Assembly (NCBI RefSeq): GCF_041080675.1
Contig: NZ_CP163520.1
Span: forward strand, 7,593,501 to 7,657,500
Origin: Streptomyces sp. cg36
GTDB taxonomy: Bacteria; Actinomycetota; Actinomycetes; Streptomycetales; Streptomycetaceae
Reading direction: 5' to 3'
Length of the DNA stretch: 64,000 bases
The notes under the pieces are model-generated. The model made no database searches. It was not told the DNA's origin and worked only from the letters and a program-made list of their open reading frames with translations. The stretch's first letter is position 1. Each line of letters begins with the position of its first letter. The position numbers were made by a program, and so were the translations under genes. Of the stretch, positions 1-8,529 are shown piece by piece.

Positions 1-1
1 G

Positions 2-2356
2 CCCGGTACGGCCGCCCCGGTGCAGCGGGCGACGACCCCGCCGCCCGCTTCGGCACCCGCCACGCGTGGATCCGGCCCTTCGGCCCAGCCCGGCGCCACT
101 GCGGCGCCCGCCACGCCGACCGGTGCGAGGCCCGCTGACGCCCCGGTGCGTCGAGCGGCCCGGACGCACGGGCCCGAGCGGCCCGCGCCCGTCGAGCGGC
201 CGAGCCACACCGAGCAGCCCCGATCCGTGGAACGGGCCGGTGCCACCGAAGCCGTCCGGCCCGCCGGACGTTCCGGGGCCACGGAGGGTGTCGGGTCCAC
301 GGGTGCTGTGCCCGGCACCCGGTCTGCGCCGACGCCGCACAGCGCGTCGGCGAGCGTGCCCGCGCCCGGCGTCGGTGGCGAGCGCCCGTCGCCCGCTTCC
401 CGCAGGGGGACCGCGACTCCGAGCGGCAGCCGCCCCGAGCCCGCGAGCACCACTGTTTCCCGGGCTGTGGAGCGTTCAACTCCTGCTCTGGACAGTCCTG
501 TTGGCCAGGCTGGTGGCGCGGCCGTCAGCGGTGGGGCCGGTGACGGCGGTACCGCAGTCGGCACGCCCAGGCCGTCCGCGACGGTCCAGCGGTCCGTGTC
601 CCCGCGGAAGTCCACCGCCGCATCCAGCAGTGGTGGTGCCCCCGGCGCGCCCCGGAATCCCGACGCCCCCCGGCCGTCCGGCAGCATCCGTACGCCCGAG
701 GCCCCCCGGTCGCCCGCTGCCCCGCGCACGTCCGGCGGCTCCCGTACGTCCGGTGCCGACCGGGCCCCTGGCGCGGCCCCGGAGTCGGCCACCCCTGCCA
801 CGCCCCCGACCACTCCCGCCCCCGTTGTGCAGACCGGGGACGGTCAACTCGCCCCGCGGAAACCCCTCGCGGCGCCGCGCCCGCCCACCCCCGGCCGCTC
901 GGCCGACGCGCCGAGGGCAGCGGAGGCCGTCCAGCGGCAGACCGCGTCGCCCGGCCGACCGCAGGCGGCGCGGACCTCGGCCGCCCCGCCCTCCCCGGCT
1001 GCGGCGAACCAGGAGCACTCCGCACCGCGGCCGACGGCTCCCCGTCCGACCGCGGCGCCGGTGCAGCGCTCCACCGCGAGCCCGGCCGCCGTGCCGGTCG
1101 CCCCCGTGTCCGAGCCGATGAGCCCCGGGCGCATGGGCCGTGCCCCGACTGCCGCAGAGAGCAGGGAACTTCTTGTCGCCTCCGTGGCACCGCCGGTCCA
1201 GAGCTCGCTCCCGCAGGCGGCCTCCGCCTCACCTTCCGCTCCGGCGGGGGAGCGGTCCGGTGCTGCGCGCCCGGCCGGCGACGCGGTGGCCACCCGCCCG
1301 GTCCAGCGCAGCGTCTCGGCGCCCCGGGTGGGCCTGGGCGCTCCCCTCGCGTCGGCGCCGACCGGCGCGAGCCCCGCCCGGACCGTTCCGCACGCCAACC
1401 CGGCCCCGGCCGCCCGCACTTCGGCCGCCCCGGCCCCGGCCGGTCCCGCTGCTCCGGCTCCCGCCCAGGCCCGGCGCTCTCCGCTCGGTGCGCCTCTCAC
1501 CGCCGCGCCCGCCGACAGCCTCCCGCTCGGTGCCCGGAGCGCGCCGTCCCCCGTCAGCCGTGGCTCGGCGCCGGTACAGCGGGCCGCCTCCACGACGTCC
1601 GCGGCGCCCCCGTCCTTCGGCTCCGCCACCACAGGACCGGGTGGGTCTCCGTCGCCGCAGGCTCCCGCCTTCGCGCCCGGTGCGGCGCGCTCGTTCCCGC
1701 CCCCGCCGCCCCCGGCCATGCCTCCCGCTCCCCCCGTGGGTCCCGTCCAGCGCGCCCCGCACACCCCTTCCGTGCCGCCCAAGGCGGCGCCCCTCCTGCG
1801 CCCCGCCGCCTCCGGCAGTGGCGCGGGCGGCCGGGCCCCTCTTGCCGTCACCGCTCTCACTCCGCCGACGCAGCGCACGCCCGCGCTGCTCCCGTCCGGC
1901 CCGGCCGCGCCTGCGACGGCTCCGACGAGGGCACCCGGCAACCCGGGCGCGCCCGCCGTCCAGCGCCAGCTCGGACAGACCATCGGCGCTCTGGCCTCGG
2001 CCGTTTCGTCGACCGTCGGCAGCACGTTCGCGCATCTGCACCGGCCGTCGAACGGCCAGTCCGCGAGCGGGCGGTCGAGGCACGACACCGCCGAGCAGCT
2101 CCCGGCCTACAGCCCGCTGCCGCCCGGCGGCGCCCCGCCGGGGTACCCGGCGCGTCCCGTAGAAGCGTCGGGGACGCCGGAACCGCCGCCCGGATACACC
2201 GAAGTGCCCAAGGGGGCGTTCAACCCCCGTGAACTCACCGAATTCCAACTCGACGAGCTGGTGCACCGGATCAGCGGACGCATCACCCGTCACATCCGTA
2301 CAGAGCTGCGCCTGGACCGCGAGCGGATCGGCCGACTCCGCGACACCCGCCGCTGA
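2..2356 (+). CDS. Ala/Pro-rich VQR-repeat protein of the CIS operon (5' end outside window)
   Basis: The frame is open from base 2, so the gene is cut by the window edge; a GTG at 20 is internal to the open frame and need not be the start. At least 784 residues are visible. Nearly all are low-complexity Ala/Pro/Ser/Arg/Thr sequence, probably disordered, in which the tripeptide VQR (usually PVQR or AVQR) recurs about eight times, with VQT, VQS and TQR variants. Only the last ~130 residues look ordered: a Gly/Pro-rich linker, then a charged C-terminal helix containing FQLDELVHRISGR. It is followed after 41 bases by the tube gene and so belongs to the CIS operon. No enzymatic domain is seen. It may be a scaffold, a baseplate accessory or a cargo adaptor. 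The gene is confident, the role unknown. Confidence 0.75.
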   Translation, partial: PGTAAPVQRATTPPPASAPATRGSGPSAQPGATAAPATPTGARPADAPVRRAARTHGPERPAPVERPSHTEQPRSVERAGATEAVRPAGRSGATEGVGSTGAVPGTRSAPTPHSASASVPAPGVGGERPSPASRRGTATPSGSRPEPASTTVSRAVERSTPALDSPVGQAGGAAVSGGAGDGGTAVGTPRPSATVQRSVSPRKSTAASSSGGAPGAPRNPDAPRPSGSIRTPEAPRSPAAPRTSGGSRTSGADRAPGAAPESATPATPPTTPAPVVQTGDGQLAPRKPLAAPRPPTPGRSADAPRAAEAVQRQTASPGRPQAARTSAAPPSPAAANQEHSAPRPTAPRPTAAPVQRSTASPAAVPVAPVSEPMSPGRMGRAPTAAESRELLVASVAPPVQSSLPQAASASPSAPAGERSGAARPAGDAVATRPVQRSVSAPRVGLGAPLASAPTGASPARTVPHANPAPAARTSAAPAPAGPAAPAPAQARRSPLGAPLTAAPADSLPLGARSAPSPVSRGSAPVQRAASTTSAAPPSFGSATTGPGGSPSPQAPAFAPGAARSFPPPPPPAMPPAPPVGPVQRAPHTPSVPPKAAPLLRPAASGSGAGGRAPLAVTALTPPTQRTPALLPSGPAAPATAPTRAPGNPGAPAVQRQLGQTIGALASAVSSTVGSTFAHLHRPSNGQSASGRSRHDTAEQLPAYSPLPPGGAPPGYPARPVEASGTPEPPPGYTEVPKGAFNPRELTEFQLDELVHRISGRITRHIRTELRLDRERIGRLRDTRR

Positions 2357-2397
2357 CCGGCGGCGACGCACCACCACAAGACAGAAAGGCGCATCCG

Positions 2398-2820
2398 ATG
2401 TCCCGTCAGGACCCGGGTTCCACCATCTGGTTCAGCCTCTCCATCGACGGCGAGAGCCTGGGCTACTTCAACGGGTGTGACGGGCTGTCCTCCCAGGTGG
2501 AGATCGAGCACCGGCAGGAGGGCGGCAACAACGGGTTCGTCTGGGCGCTGCCCACCCGCGTCACCTTCTCCACCATCCGGCTGACCCGTCCGCTCACCCC
2601 GGACACCACCAAGGTCGCCAAGTGGATCTCGTCCGTGCAGACCGGGGTCAAACGGCCCACCGCTCAGATCGCGGCCCTGCGGGCGGACGGTTCGCAGGTC
2701 GCCCGCTGGGGGCTGATCGACGTCCTGCCCGTCAGCTGGACGGGGCCGACCCTCGACCCGGCGAGCCCGGCCGTCGCCACGGAGGTGCTGGAGATAGCCC
2801 ACCACGGCTTCACCGACTGA
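2398..2820 (+). CDS. CIS inner tube protein (gp19/Hcp-like)
   Basis: A 140-residue protein of the T4 gp19-like phage tail tube family used by contractile injection systems (Cis1/Cis5-type). Family features are the N-terminal beta-strand segment around WFSLSIDGESLGYFNGCDGL, the central acidic/Gln-rich turn, and a C-terminal strand pair ending in EVLEIAHHGF. Length is typical for the family (about 140-150). Tube proteins stack as hexameric rings inside the sheath and carry cargo. The preceding gene ends 41 bases upstream and the LysM gene starts 47 bases downstream. No sheath gene lies next to it, so this is likely the second, baseplate-proximal tube paralogue, with the major tube and sheath upstream of the window. 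That assignment is inference. Confidence 0.88.
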   Translation: MSRQDPGSTIWFSLSIDGESLGYFNGCDGLSSQVEIEHRQEGGNNGFVWALPTRVTFSTIRLTRPLTPDTTKVAKWISSVQTGVKRPTAQIAALRADGSQVARWGLIDVLPVSWTGPTLDPASPAVATEVLEIAHHGFTD

Positions 2821-2867
2821 CGGCGGCCCGCAGGCCCACAGGACGAAGGACCGCAGAGGAAGACCAC

Positions 2868-3587
2868 ATGCCGAAGAGCAAGGGCGCGGGCAAGAGCCTG
2901 GTACGCGCCACCCTGGCCATCCACGAACCCCCGCTCGGCACCAGCACCACACCCGGTGGACTGATCGAGACGTTCAGCTTCGAGTTCAACCCCGCGCAGC
3001 TCTCGATCAGCCGCCGCGCCCAGTGGAAGGTGACGCCCACGGCGGCCGTGCGGGACGGCTCCAAGCCGGAGTTCATGGGTCCCGAACCCCGGGAGATGAC
3101 CGTCGAGATCTTCCTCGACACCTCCGAGGAACCGACCGAGAAGACGGTCCTGAAGAAGGTCGACACGCTGCTGAGCTGCTGCGAGACCACCGACCTGAGC
3201 ATCGACGCGGACCAGCCGTCGCCGCCCTGGGTGGTCTTCGAGTGGGGGTCGTTCTCGACGGCCCGGTTCACCGCGTACGTCTCCTCGGTGGAGGCGGCGT
3301 ACTCCCTGTTCAGCACCACCGGTGTGCCCATCCGCGCCATGTGCCAGATGCGTCTGCACGAGATCCCCTCGAAGGTGAAGCGGCAGAACCCGACGTCGGG
3401 CGCGCTCACCGTGCAGCGCGTGCACCGGGTCGTCGCCGGTGACACGCTCCAGTCGCTGGCGTGGCGCCAGTACGGGGACGCCAACGCCTGGCGGGCGATC
3501 GCCGAGGCGAACGGCATCGACGACCCGTCGCGGCTGGGGTCCGGGGCCGAACTCATCCTGCCCGCGGCCGAGGAGGTGCGTCGCTGA
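2868..3587 (+). CDS. CIS tube-initiator / LysM protein (Cis7-like)
   Basis: A 239-residue protein with two parts. Residues ~20-180 resemble the CIS tube domain, with the characteristic 'EFNPAQLSISRRAQW' segment and a paired 'FLDTSEEPTE' strand. Residues ~187-235 are a LysM-type module (VVAGDTLQSLAWRQYGD ... LILP). In phages and CIS this protein (gp53/Afp7-type) joins the tube to the baseplate hub; the LysM is usually a structural contact rather than a wall-binding tool. ATG 2868 is chosen because it follows a GA-rich ribosome site and matches the domain start. The stop overlaps the next ATG by one base (TGATG), so translation is coupled to the spike gene. Confidence 0.88.
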   Translation: MPKSKGAGKSLVRATLAIHEPPLGTSTTPGGLIETFSFEFNPAQLSISRRAQWKVTPTAAVRDGSKPEFMGPEPREMTVEIFLDTSEEPTEKTVLKKVDTLLSCCETTDLSIDADQPSPPWVVFEWGSFSTARFTAYVSSVEAAYSLFSTTGVPIRAMCQMRLHEIPSKVKRQNPTSGALTVQRVHRVVAGDTLQSLAWRQYGDANAWRAIAEANGIDDPSRLGSGAELILPAAEEVRR

Positions 3588-5494
3588 TGTCGCCCACCGC
3601 CTTCTCCACCGTCCTCGACGTCACCTTCCGGGGCAAGCAGCTGCTGCCCGACATCGCCCCGCTCCTGGTGGGCGGCACGGTCGACCAGGGCGCCGGCGTG
3701 CCCGCCGCCTTCCGGCTCACCTTCCGCGACCCCGGCCGGCTGGTCCTGGCCAAGATGAACGTGCAGTTCGGCACCGAAGTGGTCATCACGCCGATCGCCG
3801 ACGGCCAGGGCAACGGCGTTCCCCTGCTGACCGGCGAGGTCACCGCCATGGAGGCCGACTACGACGGCGGCGGCACCTTCACCGTGATCCGCGGCTACGA
3901 CTACGGGCACCGGCTGATGCGCCAGCGCCGGGTCATGGCGTACCGCAACCAGCTCGCCTCCGACATCGCCCGCACGATCGCCGGCCAGAACGGCGTGCGC
4001 ATCGGCCGCATCGAGACGACGCAGACGCTGTACGAGTTCCTCAGCCAGCCCAACGTCAGCGACTGGGACTTCCTGGCGCGGCTCGCCGACGAGAACCAGA
4101 TGGTGATGTCGCTCGACTCCAAGGGGCGGCTGAACTTCGTCAAGCCGAAGCCGTCGTCCGGGGCGCCCTCGCCCAACGCCGACAGCGACCAGAACCCGTT
4201 CGTGCTGCGGGCGCGCCGGGACATCCTGCGGCTGCGCGCCGCCGTCACCGCCGCCGACCAGGTCAACCAGGTCGAGTCGCGCGGCTGGAACGTCACCACC
4301 AAGAGGAAGATCAAGGAGACCCAGCGGATCAGTACGGACGCGAGCATCGGGATCGGCATCGAACCCGGCAAGATCGCGCGGAAGTTCGCGTCCGCCAAGC
4401 TCGTCCAGACCGAAGCGCCCTACGACACGGTCAGCGAGGTGCGGCACGCCGCCAAGGCCCTGGCCGCCGACGTGACCTCGTCCTTCGCCGAGGTGGAGGT
4501 CGTCGTGCGCGGCAACCCCAAGCTGCGCCCGGGAGTGCCGGTGGCGCTGGCCAAGGTGGGCGAACCCTTCGAGGGCAAGTACACCGTCACCTCCGTGCAG
4601 CACATCTTCGGCGACAACAAGCACTACGAGTCCCTGGTGACCGTCACCGGCCGCCAGTGGCGCTCGATGTACGGACTGGCCTCCGGCGGCGGGGGAGGGG
4701 AGGCCGCCCGGCTGCCCGGTGTGGTCAACGCCCTCGTCACCGACGTCCAGGACCCCCTGGAGCAGGGCAGGGTCAAGCTCACGTTCCCCTGGCTGGACGA
4801 CAACTACGTCAGCGACTGGGCGCGCGTGGTGCAGTGGGGCGGCAAGGGCGGCGGCGGCATCTTCCCCATGGACGTGGGCGACGAGGTGCTCGTCGGCTTC
4901 GACCGGGGAGCCCTGGACCACCCCTTCGTACTGGGCGGGCTCTACAACGGGCGCGACGAACCCACCCCCAACGACGCCCCCTTGCACTACGGGCTGAAGA
5001 AGCAGGCCAGCAGGCACACCGTGTCCGACCGCAAGGGCAACCGCGTGGACCTGCTCAGCCAGCAGACCGGCATGCGCAGACAGGGTGTGCGGATCGCCAC
5101 CGGAAACGACCGGCTGACCATCAACCTCGACCGCACCAAGACCGAGATCACCGTGGACAGCGCGGGCGCCGTCAGCATCAAGGGCGGGCGCTCGGTGTCG
5201 GTCAGGGCGGGCACCGACCTGACGCTCAGCGCCGCCCGCAGCCTGACCATCAAGAGCGGCGGGCCGCTCAACATCCAGGGCGGCAGCACGGTCAACATGC
5301 GTGCCGGGGGCGCGATGGCCCTGAACGCGACGGGTGCCGTGGTCGTGGACGCCGGGGGCCTGCTGAACCTCATGGGCGGCGCCAGTGTGCAGGTCGGCGC
5401 CGCCCTCAACACGACGATCAAGGCCATGAACACCATGATCGTCTCCCCGACGTTCGAAGTGACCACTTTCCCGGTCGTGGTGCCGCCCCCGTGA
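3587..5494 (+). CDS. CIS VgrG-like spike/hub protein (Cis8-like)
   Basis: A 635-residue protein with the gp27-gp5 fusion plan of VgrG. An N-terminal hub region (residues ~1-370) is followed by a gp5-type OB-fold (residues ~375-470) containing LVTDVQDPLEQGRVKLTFPW and WGGKGGGGIFPMDVGDEVLVGF. A C-terminal repetitive strand region (~500-635, alternating I/V with G, N and D) probably forms the trimeric beta-helical needle. It trimerises at the tip of the inner tube and punctures the target. No extra C-terminal effector domain is visible. The start overlaps the previous stop. I see no PAAR-type tip gene before the next baseplate gene. Confidence 0.9.
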   Translation: MSPTAFSTVLDVTFRGKQLLPDIAPLLVGGTVDQGAGVPAAFRLTFRDPGRLVLAKMNVQFGTEVVITPIADGQGNGVPLLTGEVTAMEADYDGGGTFTVIRGYDYGHRLMRQRRVMAYRNQLASDIARTIAGQNGVRIGRIETTQTLYEFLSQPNVSDWDFLARLADENQMVMSLDSKGRLNFVKPKPSSGAPSPNADSDQNPFVLRARRDILRLRAAVTAADQVNQVESRGWNVTTKRKIKETQRISTDASIGIGIEPGKIARKFASAKLVQTEAPYDTVSEVRHAAKALAADVTSSFAEVEVVVRGNPKLRPGVPVALAKVGEPFEGKYTVTSVQHIFGDNKHYESLVTVTGRQWRSMYGLASGGGGGEAARLPGVVNALVTDVQDPLEQGRVKLTFPWLDDNYVSDWARVVQWGGKGGGGIFPMDVGDEVLVGFDRGALDHPFVLGGLYNGRDEPTPNDAPLHYGLKKQASRHTVSDRKGNRVDLLSQQTGMRRQGVRIATGNDRLTINLDRTKTEITVDSAGAVSIKGGRSVSVRAGTDLTLSAARSLTIKSGGPLNIQGGSTVNMRAGGAMALNATGAVVVDAGGLLNLMGGASVQVGAALNTTIKAMNTMIVSPTFEVTTFPVVVPPP

Positions 5495-5537
5495 GCGGCC
5501 GTCGGGCGAGGAGTTCTGGAAGGCAGGTGTACGGCTG

Positions 5538-6008
5538 ATGGCCGAACAGTTCGTCGGTTCCGGCTGGGCGTTCCCGCTGCGCATCGGGCCCACCGGCGGG
5601 ATCGCGCTGGTGAGCGGCGAGCGGGAGGTGGAGGAGGCGATCCGGCTCGTACTGGCCACCGCGCCCGGGGAGCGGCCCATGCGCCCCGAGTTCGGCTGCG
5701 CCATCCACGACCTGGTCTTCGCTCCGGTCAACGAGCAGACGGCGGGCCGCATCCAGCACGAGGTGTACATGAGCCTCGACCGCTGGGAGCCGCGCATCGA
5801 GGTCCAGGACGTCGAGGTCACCACCGGCGGCGACCAGAGCGTGCTGTACATCGACGTCCGCTATTCGATCCGGGGCACCAACAACCCGCGCAGCCTCGTC
5901 TTCCCCTTCTACGTCATCCCCTCCCACGACGAGCCCGGTCCGCCGGGCTCATCGGACGGTCCCGGCGGACCGCCCGGCCCCGGTAACCACCCCGAAAGCG
6001 ACCGCTGA
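5538..6008 (+). CDS. CIS baseplate protein, gp25/GPW-like (Cis9-like)
   Basis: A 156-residue protein of the gp25 lysozyme-like baseplate family. Residues ~10-115 carry the conserved 'IRLVLATAPGERPMRPEFG' segment, with the Glu-Arg-Pro-Met-Arg-Pro-Glu-Phe-Gly core typical of CIS and T6SS gp25 homologues, followed by CAIHDLVF and the strand-rich C-terminal half. In the family it forms the inner baseplate ring that starts sheath polymerisation. A Pro/Gly-rich tail (residues ~133-156) is an addition. It lies 43 bases after the spike gene and overlaps the next gene by one base (TGATG). Confidence 0.9.
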   Translation: MAEQFVGSGWAFPLRIGPTGGIALVSGEREVEEAIRLVLATAPGERPMRPEFGCAIHDLVFAPVNEQTAGRIQHEVYMSLDRWEPRIEVQDVEVTTGGDQSVLYIDVRYSIRGTNNPRSLVFPFYVIPSHDEPGPPGSSDGPGGPPGPGNHPESDR

Positions 6009-7966
6009 TGTCCCTGCCCTCTCCCAACCTCGACGACCGCCGCTTCCAGCAGTTCGTCGACGACGCCAAGCGCTACATCCAGCAGCGCGCCCCGGAATGG
6101 ACCGACCACAACGTCTCCGATCCCGGCGTCACCCTGATCGAAACGGTCGCGCACATGGCGGACCAGATCGTCTACCGCCTCAACCGGGTTCCGGAGAAGA
6201 ACCACCTCGCCTTCCTCGACCTGGTGGGCATCACCCTCTTCCCGCCGGCGGCGGCCCGCAGCGAGGTGACGTTCTGGCTGTCCGCGCCGCAGGAGGAGGC
6301 CATCGCCGTGCCGGTGGGCACCGAGGTCTCCACCCTGCGCACCGAAGGAGACGAGGCGGTCGTCTTCGCCACCGAGCGCGAACTGGCCGTCGTCCCCTGC
6401 TCGCTCGGGCACCTGGTGGTCCAGCACCAGGGCCGGCCGGTCGCCGACCGCACCATCGACCTCGTCGAGGGCCGGGACGTGGCGTGCTTCGCCGAGGCCC
6501 CCTGCCCCGGCGACTGCATGCTGCTGGGCCTGACCGCCGCCGTCCCGCACTGCGCGCTCGCGCTCGAACTCGACAGCCGGGTCGACGGCGTCGGCGTCGA
6601 CCCCCGCCAGCCGCCGCTGGTGTGGGAGGCGTGGACCGAGGACGGCTGGCAGCCCTGCGAGGTCGACCGCGACGGAACCGGCGGCCTCAACCGCCCCGGC
6701 GACGTCGTGCTGCACATCCCGGGCGGCCACGTCCTGTCCCGCAACGGCGGCCACGAGGCGGGCTGGGTGCGCTGCCGCGTCAGCGAACCCCTGACCGGCC
6801 AGCCCTTCTACACCACCACCCCCACCATCCGCTCCGCCGAGGCGTTCACCATCGGCGGCACCACCCGCGCGGTGCACGCCGAGACCGTCCACGACGAGGC
6901 GCTCGGCGAGTCCACCGGACTGCCGGGCCAGCGGCTGCGCCTGGTCAACGTCCCCGTCGTCGCGGACGACCCGCCGCTGCTGCTCCAGACCGCCGCGCAC
7001 GAGGGCTGGCAGGACTGGCAGGTCGTCTCCCACTTCGCCGCCTCCGGCCCCGGCGACCGCCATGTGACCCTGGACGCGGCGACCGGCGAGATCGCGTTCG
7101 GCCCCGCCGTCCGCGAACCCGACGGCACCCTGCGCCAGTACGGCGCCGTCGCCCCCAAGGGGGCCGTGATCCGCGCCCGCCGCTACCGCACCGGCGGCGG
7201 ACGCGCCGGCAACGTGGCCCGTGGCGCCGTCCAGGTGCTGCGCACCTCCATCCCGTACGTCTCCGAAGTCGTCAACCGCGAGGCCGCGCGCGGCGGTGTC
7301 GACGGCGAGACGGTCGAGGAGGCCAAGCTGAGGGCGCCGATCACCCTGCGCGCCCAGGAGCGCGCCGTCACCCTGCGCGACTACGAGGAGCTCGCCCGCC
7401 GCGCCGCCCCCGAGACCGCCCGGATCACCTGTCTGGAGGGCGAGGAGGGCGAACACGGCGCCTACGCGGTCCGGGTCGTGGTCGTCCCGCAGGCCGTGCC
7501 CGACCCCGGCGGCCGGCTCCGCTTCGAGCAACTGGTCCCCGGCGACGACCTGCTGGGCCGGATCACCCGCCATCTCGACGAGCGCCGCCTGATCGGCACC
7601 CGTCTCGCCGTGGGCCCGCCCTACTACCAGGGCGTCACCGTCGTCGCCACCGTGCACGCCTTCCGCGGCGTCGACACCGACCGGGTGCGCCGCCAGGCCC
7701 ACGACGCCCTCTACCGCCATCTCGACCCGCTCACCGGCGGCGCCGACGGGCGGGGCTGGCCGTTCGGCCGTCCGGTGCAGTCCGGCGAGGTCTTCGCGGT
7801 GCTCCAGCGCGTCCCCGGCGTCGAACTGGTCGACCAGGTCGTCCTGCACCCCGCCGACCCGCTCACCGGCAAACGCGGCGATCCCACCGACCGCATCGAC
7901 CTCGACGCGCCGTCGCTCGTCTTCTCCTACGACCACCGGGTCCGCGTCATCGGGGATTCGGCGTGA
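6008..7966 (+). CDS. CIS baseplate J-like wedge protein (Cis11-like)
   Basis: A 652-residue protein of the baseplate J/gp6 family. The N-terminal part has the diagnostic 'QRAPEWTDHNVSDPGVTLIETVAHMADQIVYRLN' region (residues ~22-55), shared by putative baseplate assembly proteins of actinobacterial CIS. The middle is strand-rich. The C-terminal third includes APITLRAQERAVTLRDYEELA (~435-455) and a gp6-like domain. The product forms the wedge ring that triggers sheath contraction. Length fits the CIS family, which is longer than phage P2 gpJ. It starts on the previous stop codon (TGATG) and overlaps the following GTG start by four bases, so these genes are translated as a coupled series. Confidence 0.9.
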   Translation: MSLPSPNLDDRRFQQFVDDAKRYIQQRAPEWTDHNVSDPGVTLIETVAHMADQIVYRLNRVPEKNHLAFLDLVGITLFPPAAARSEVTFWLSAPQEEAIAVPVGTEVSTLRTEGDEAVVFATERELAVVPCSLGHLVVQHQGRPVADRTIDLVEGRDVACFAEAPCPGDCMLLGLTAAVPHCALALELDSRVDGVGVDPRQPPLVWEAWTEDGWQPCEVDRDGTGGLNRPGDVVLHIPGGHVLSRNGGHEAGWVRCRVSEPLTGQPFYTTTPTIRSAEAFTIGGTTRAVHAETVHDEALGESTGLPGQRLRLVNVPVVADDPPLLLQTAAHEGWQDWQVVSHFAASGPGDRHVTLDAATGEIAFGPAVREPDGTLRQYGAVAPKGAVIRARRYRTGGGRAGNVARGAVQVLRTSIPYVSEVVNREAARGGVDGETVEEAKLRAPITLRAQERAVTLRDYEELARRAAPETARITCLEGEEGEHGAYAVRVVVVPQAVPDPGGRLRFEQLVPGDDLLGRITRHLDERRLIGTRLAVGPPYYQGVTVVATVHAFRGVDTDRVRRQAHDALYRHLDPLTGGADGRGWPFGRPVQSGEVFAVLQRVPGVELVDQVVLHPADPLTGKRGDPTDRIDLDAPSLVFSYDHRVRVIGDSA

Positions 7967-8529
7967 GCGGCGGCAGGGGCTCCGTCGACGGGCTGGGCTC
8001 GTCCGTGCCCATCGGCACCATGCTCCCGGCCGTGTTCGCCGACGACGACCTCGCCCAGCGGTTCGTCGGCGGCCTCGACGACGTGATCGCCCCCATCCTC
8101 AACGTCCTGGACTGCCTCGACACCTACTTCGACCCCGCCCTGACCCCCGTCGACTTCGCGCGGTGGCTGGGCACCTGGGTCGGCGCGGAGACCGACGGCA
8201 CCGAACCCGAGGACCGGCTGCGGGCCGCCGTCGCCGCCGCCGCCCGGCTGCACCGGGTGCGCGGCACCCGGCAGGGCCTGGCCGAGTCCGTGCGGCTCGC
8301 GTTCGGCGTGACGCCCCACATCGACGAGAGCGGCGGCGCCGCCTGGAGCGCGCGCCCCCTGGGCGCGTTCCCCGGGGCGAAGCGCCCCCATCTGCACGTG
8401 ACCCTGCCCCTGCCCGACCCCACGCCCGCCGACACCCACCGCCTGGACGCGCTCGTCGCCGCGGCCCGCCCCGCCCACATGCCCTACACCGTCGAAGTGA
8501 CCACGGCCGAGAGGATCTCGCAGCGATGA
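7963..8529 (+). CDS. CIS tail-protein-I-like baseplate protein (Cis12-like)
   Basis: A 188-residue protein related to phage tail protein I / gp7-type wedge proteins. It contains the family segments 'LPAVFADDDLAQRFVGGLDDVIAPILNVLDCLDTYFDP', 'WLGTWVG' and 'RLHRVRGTRQGLAESVRLAFGV' (residues ~20-110). The GTG start is chosen because GTGA overlaps the preceding stop by four bases, the same coupling used elsewhere in the operon. The product partners the J-like wedge protein in the baseplate. Its end overlaps the ATG of the next gene by four bases. Confidence 0.86.
   Translation: MSGGRGSVDGLGSSVPIGTMLPAVFADDDLAQRFVGGLDDVIAPILNVLDCLDTYFDPALTPVDFARWLGTWVGAETDGTEPEDRLRAAVAAAARLHRVRGTRQGLAESVRLAFGVTPHIDESGGAAWSARPLGAFPGAKRPHLHVTLPLPDPTPADTHRLDALVAAARPAHMPYTVEVTTAERISQR

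Noticed and set aside
2810..5851. Very long open frame antisense to the CIS LysM, spike and gp25 genes
   Set aside because: It mirrors the codon bias of the + strand genes, has Val/His/Gly-rich low-complexity content and no domain motifs, and the opposing genes are clear CIS families.
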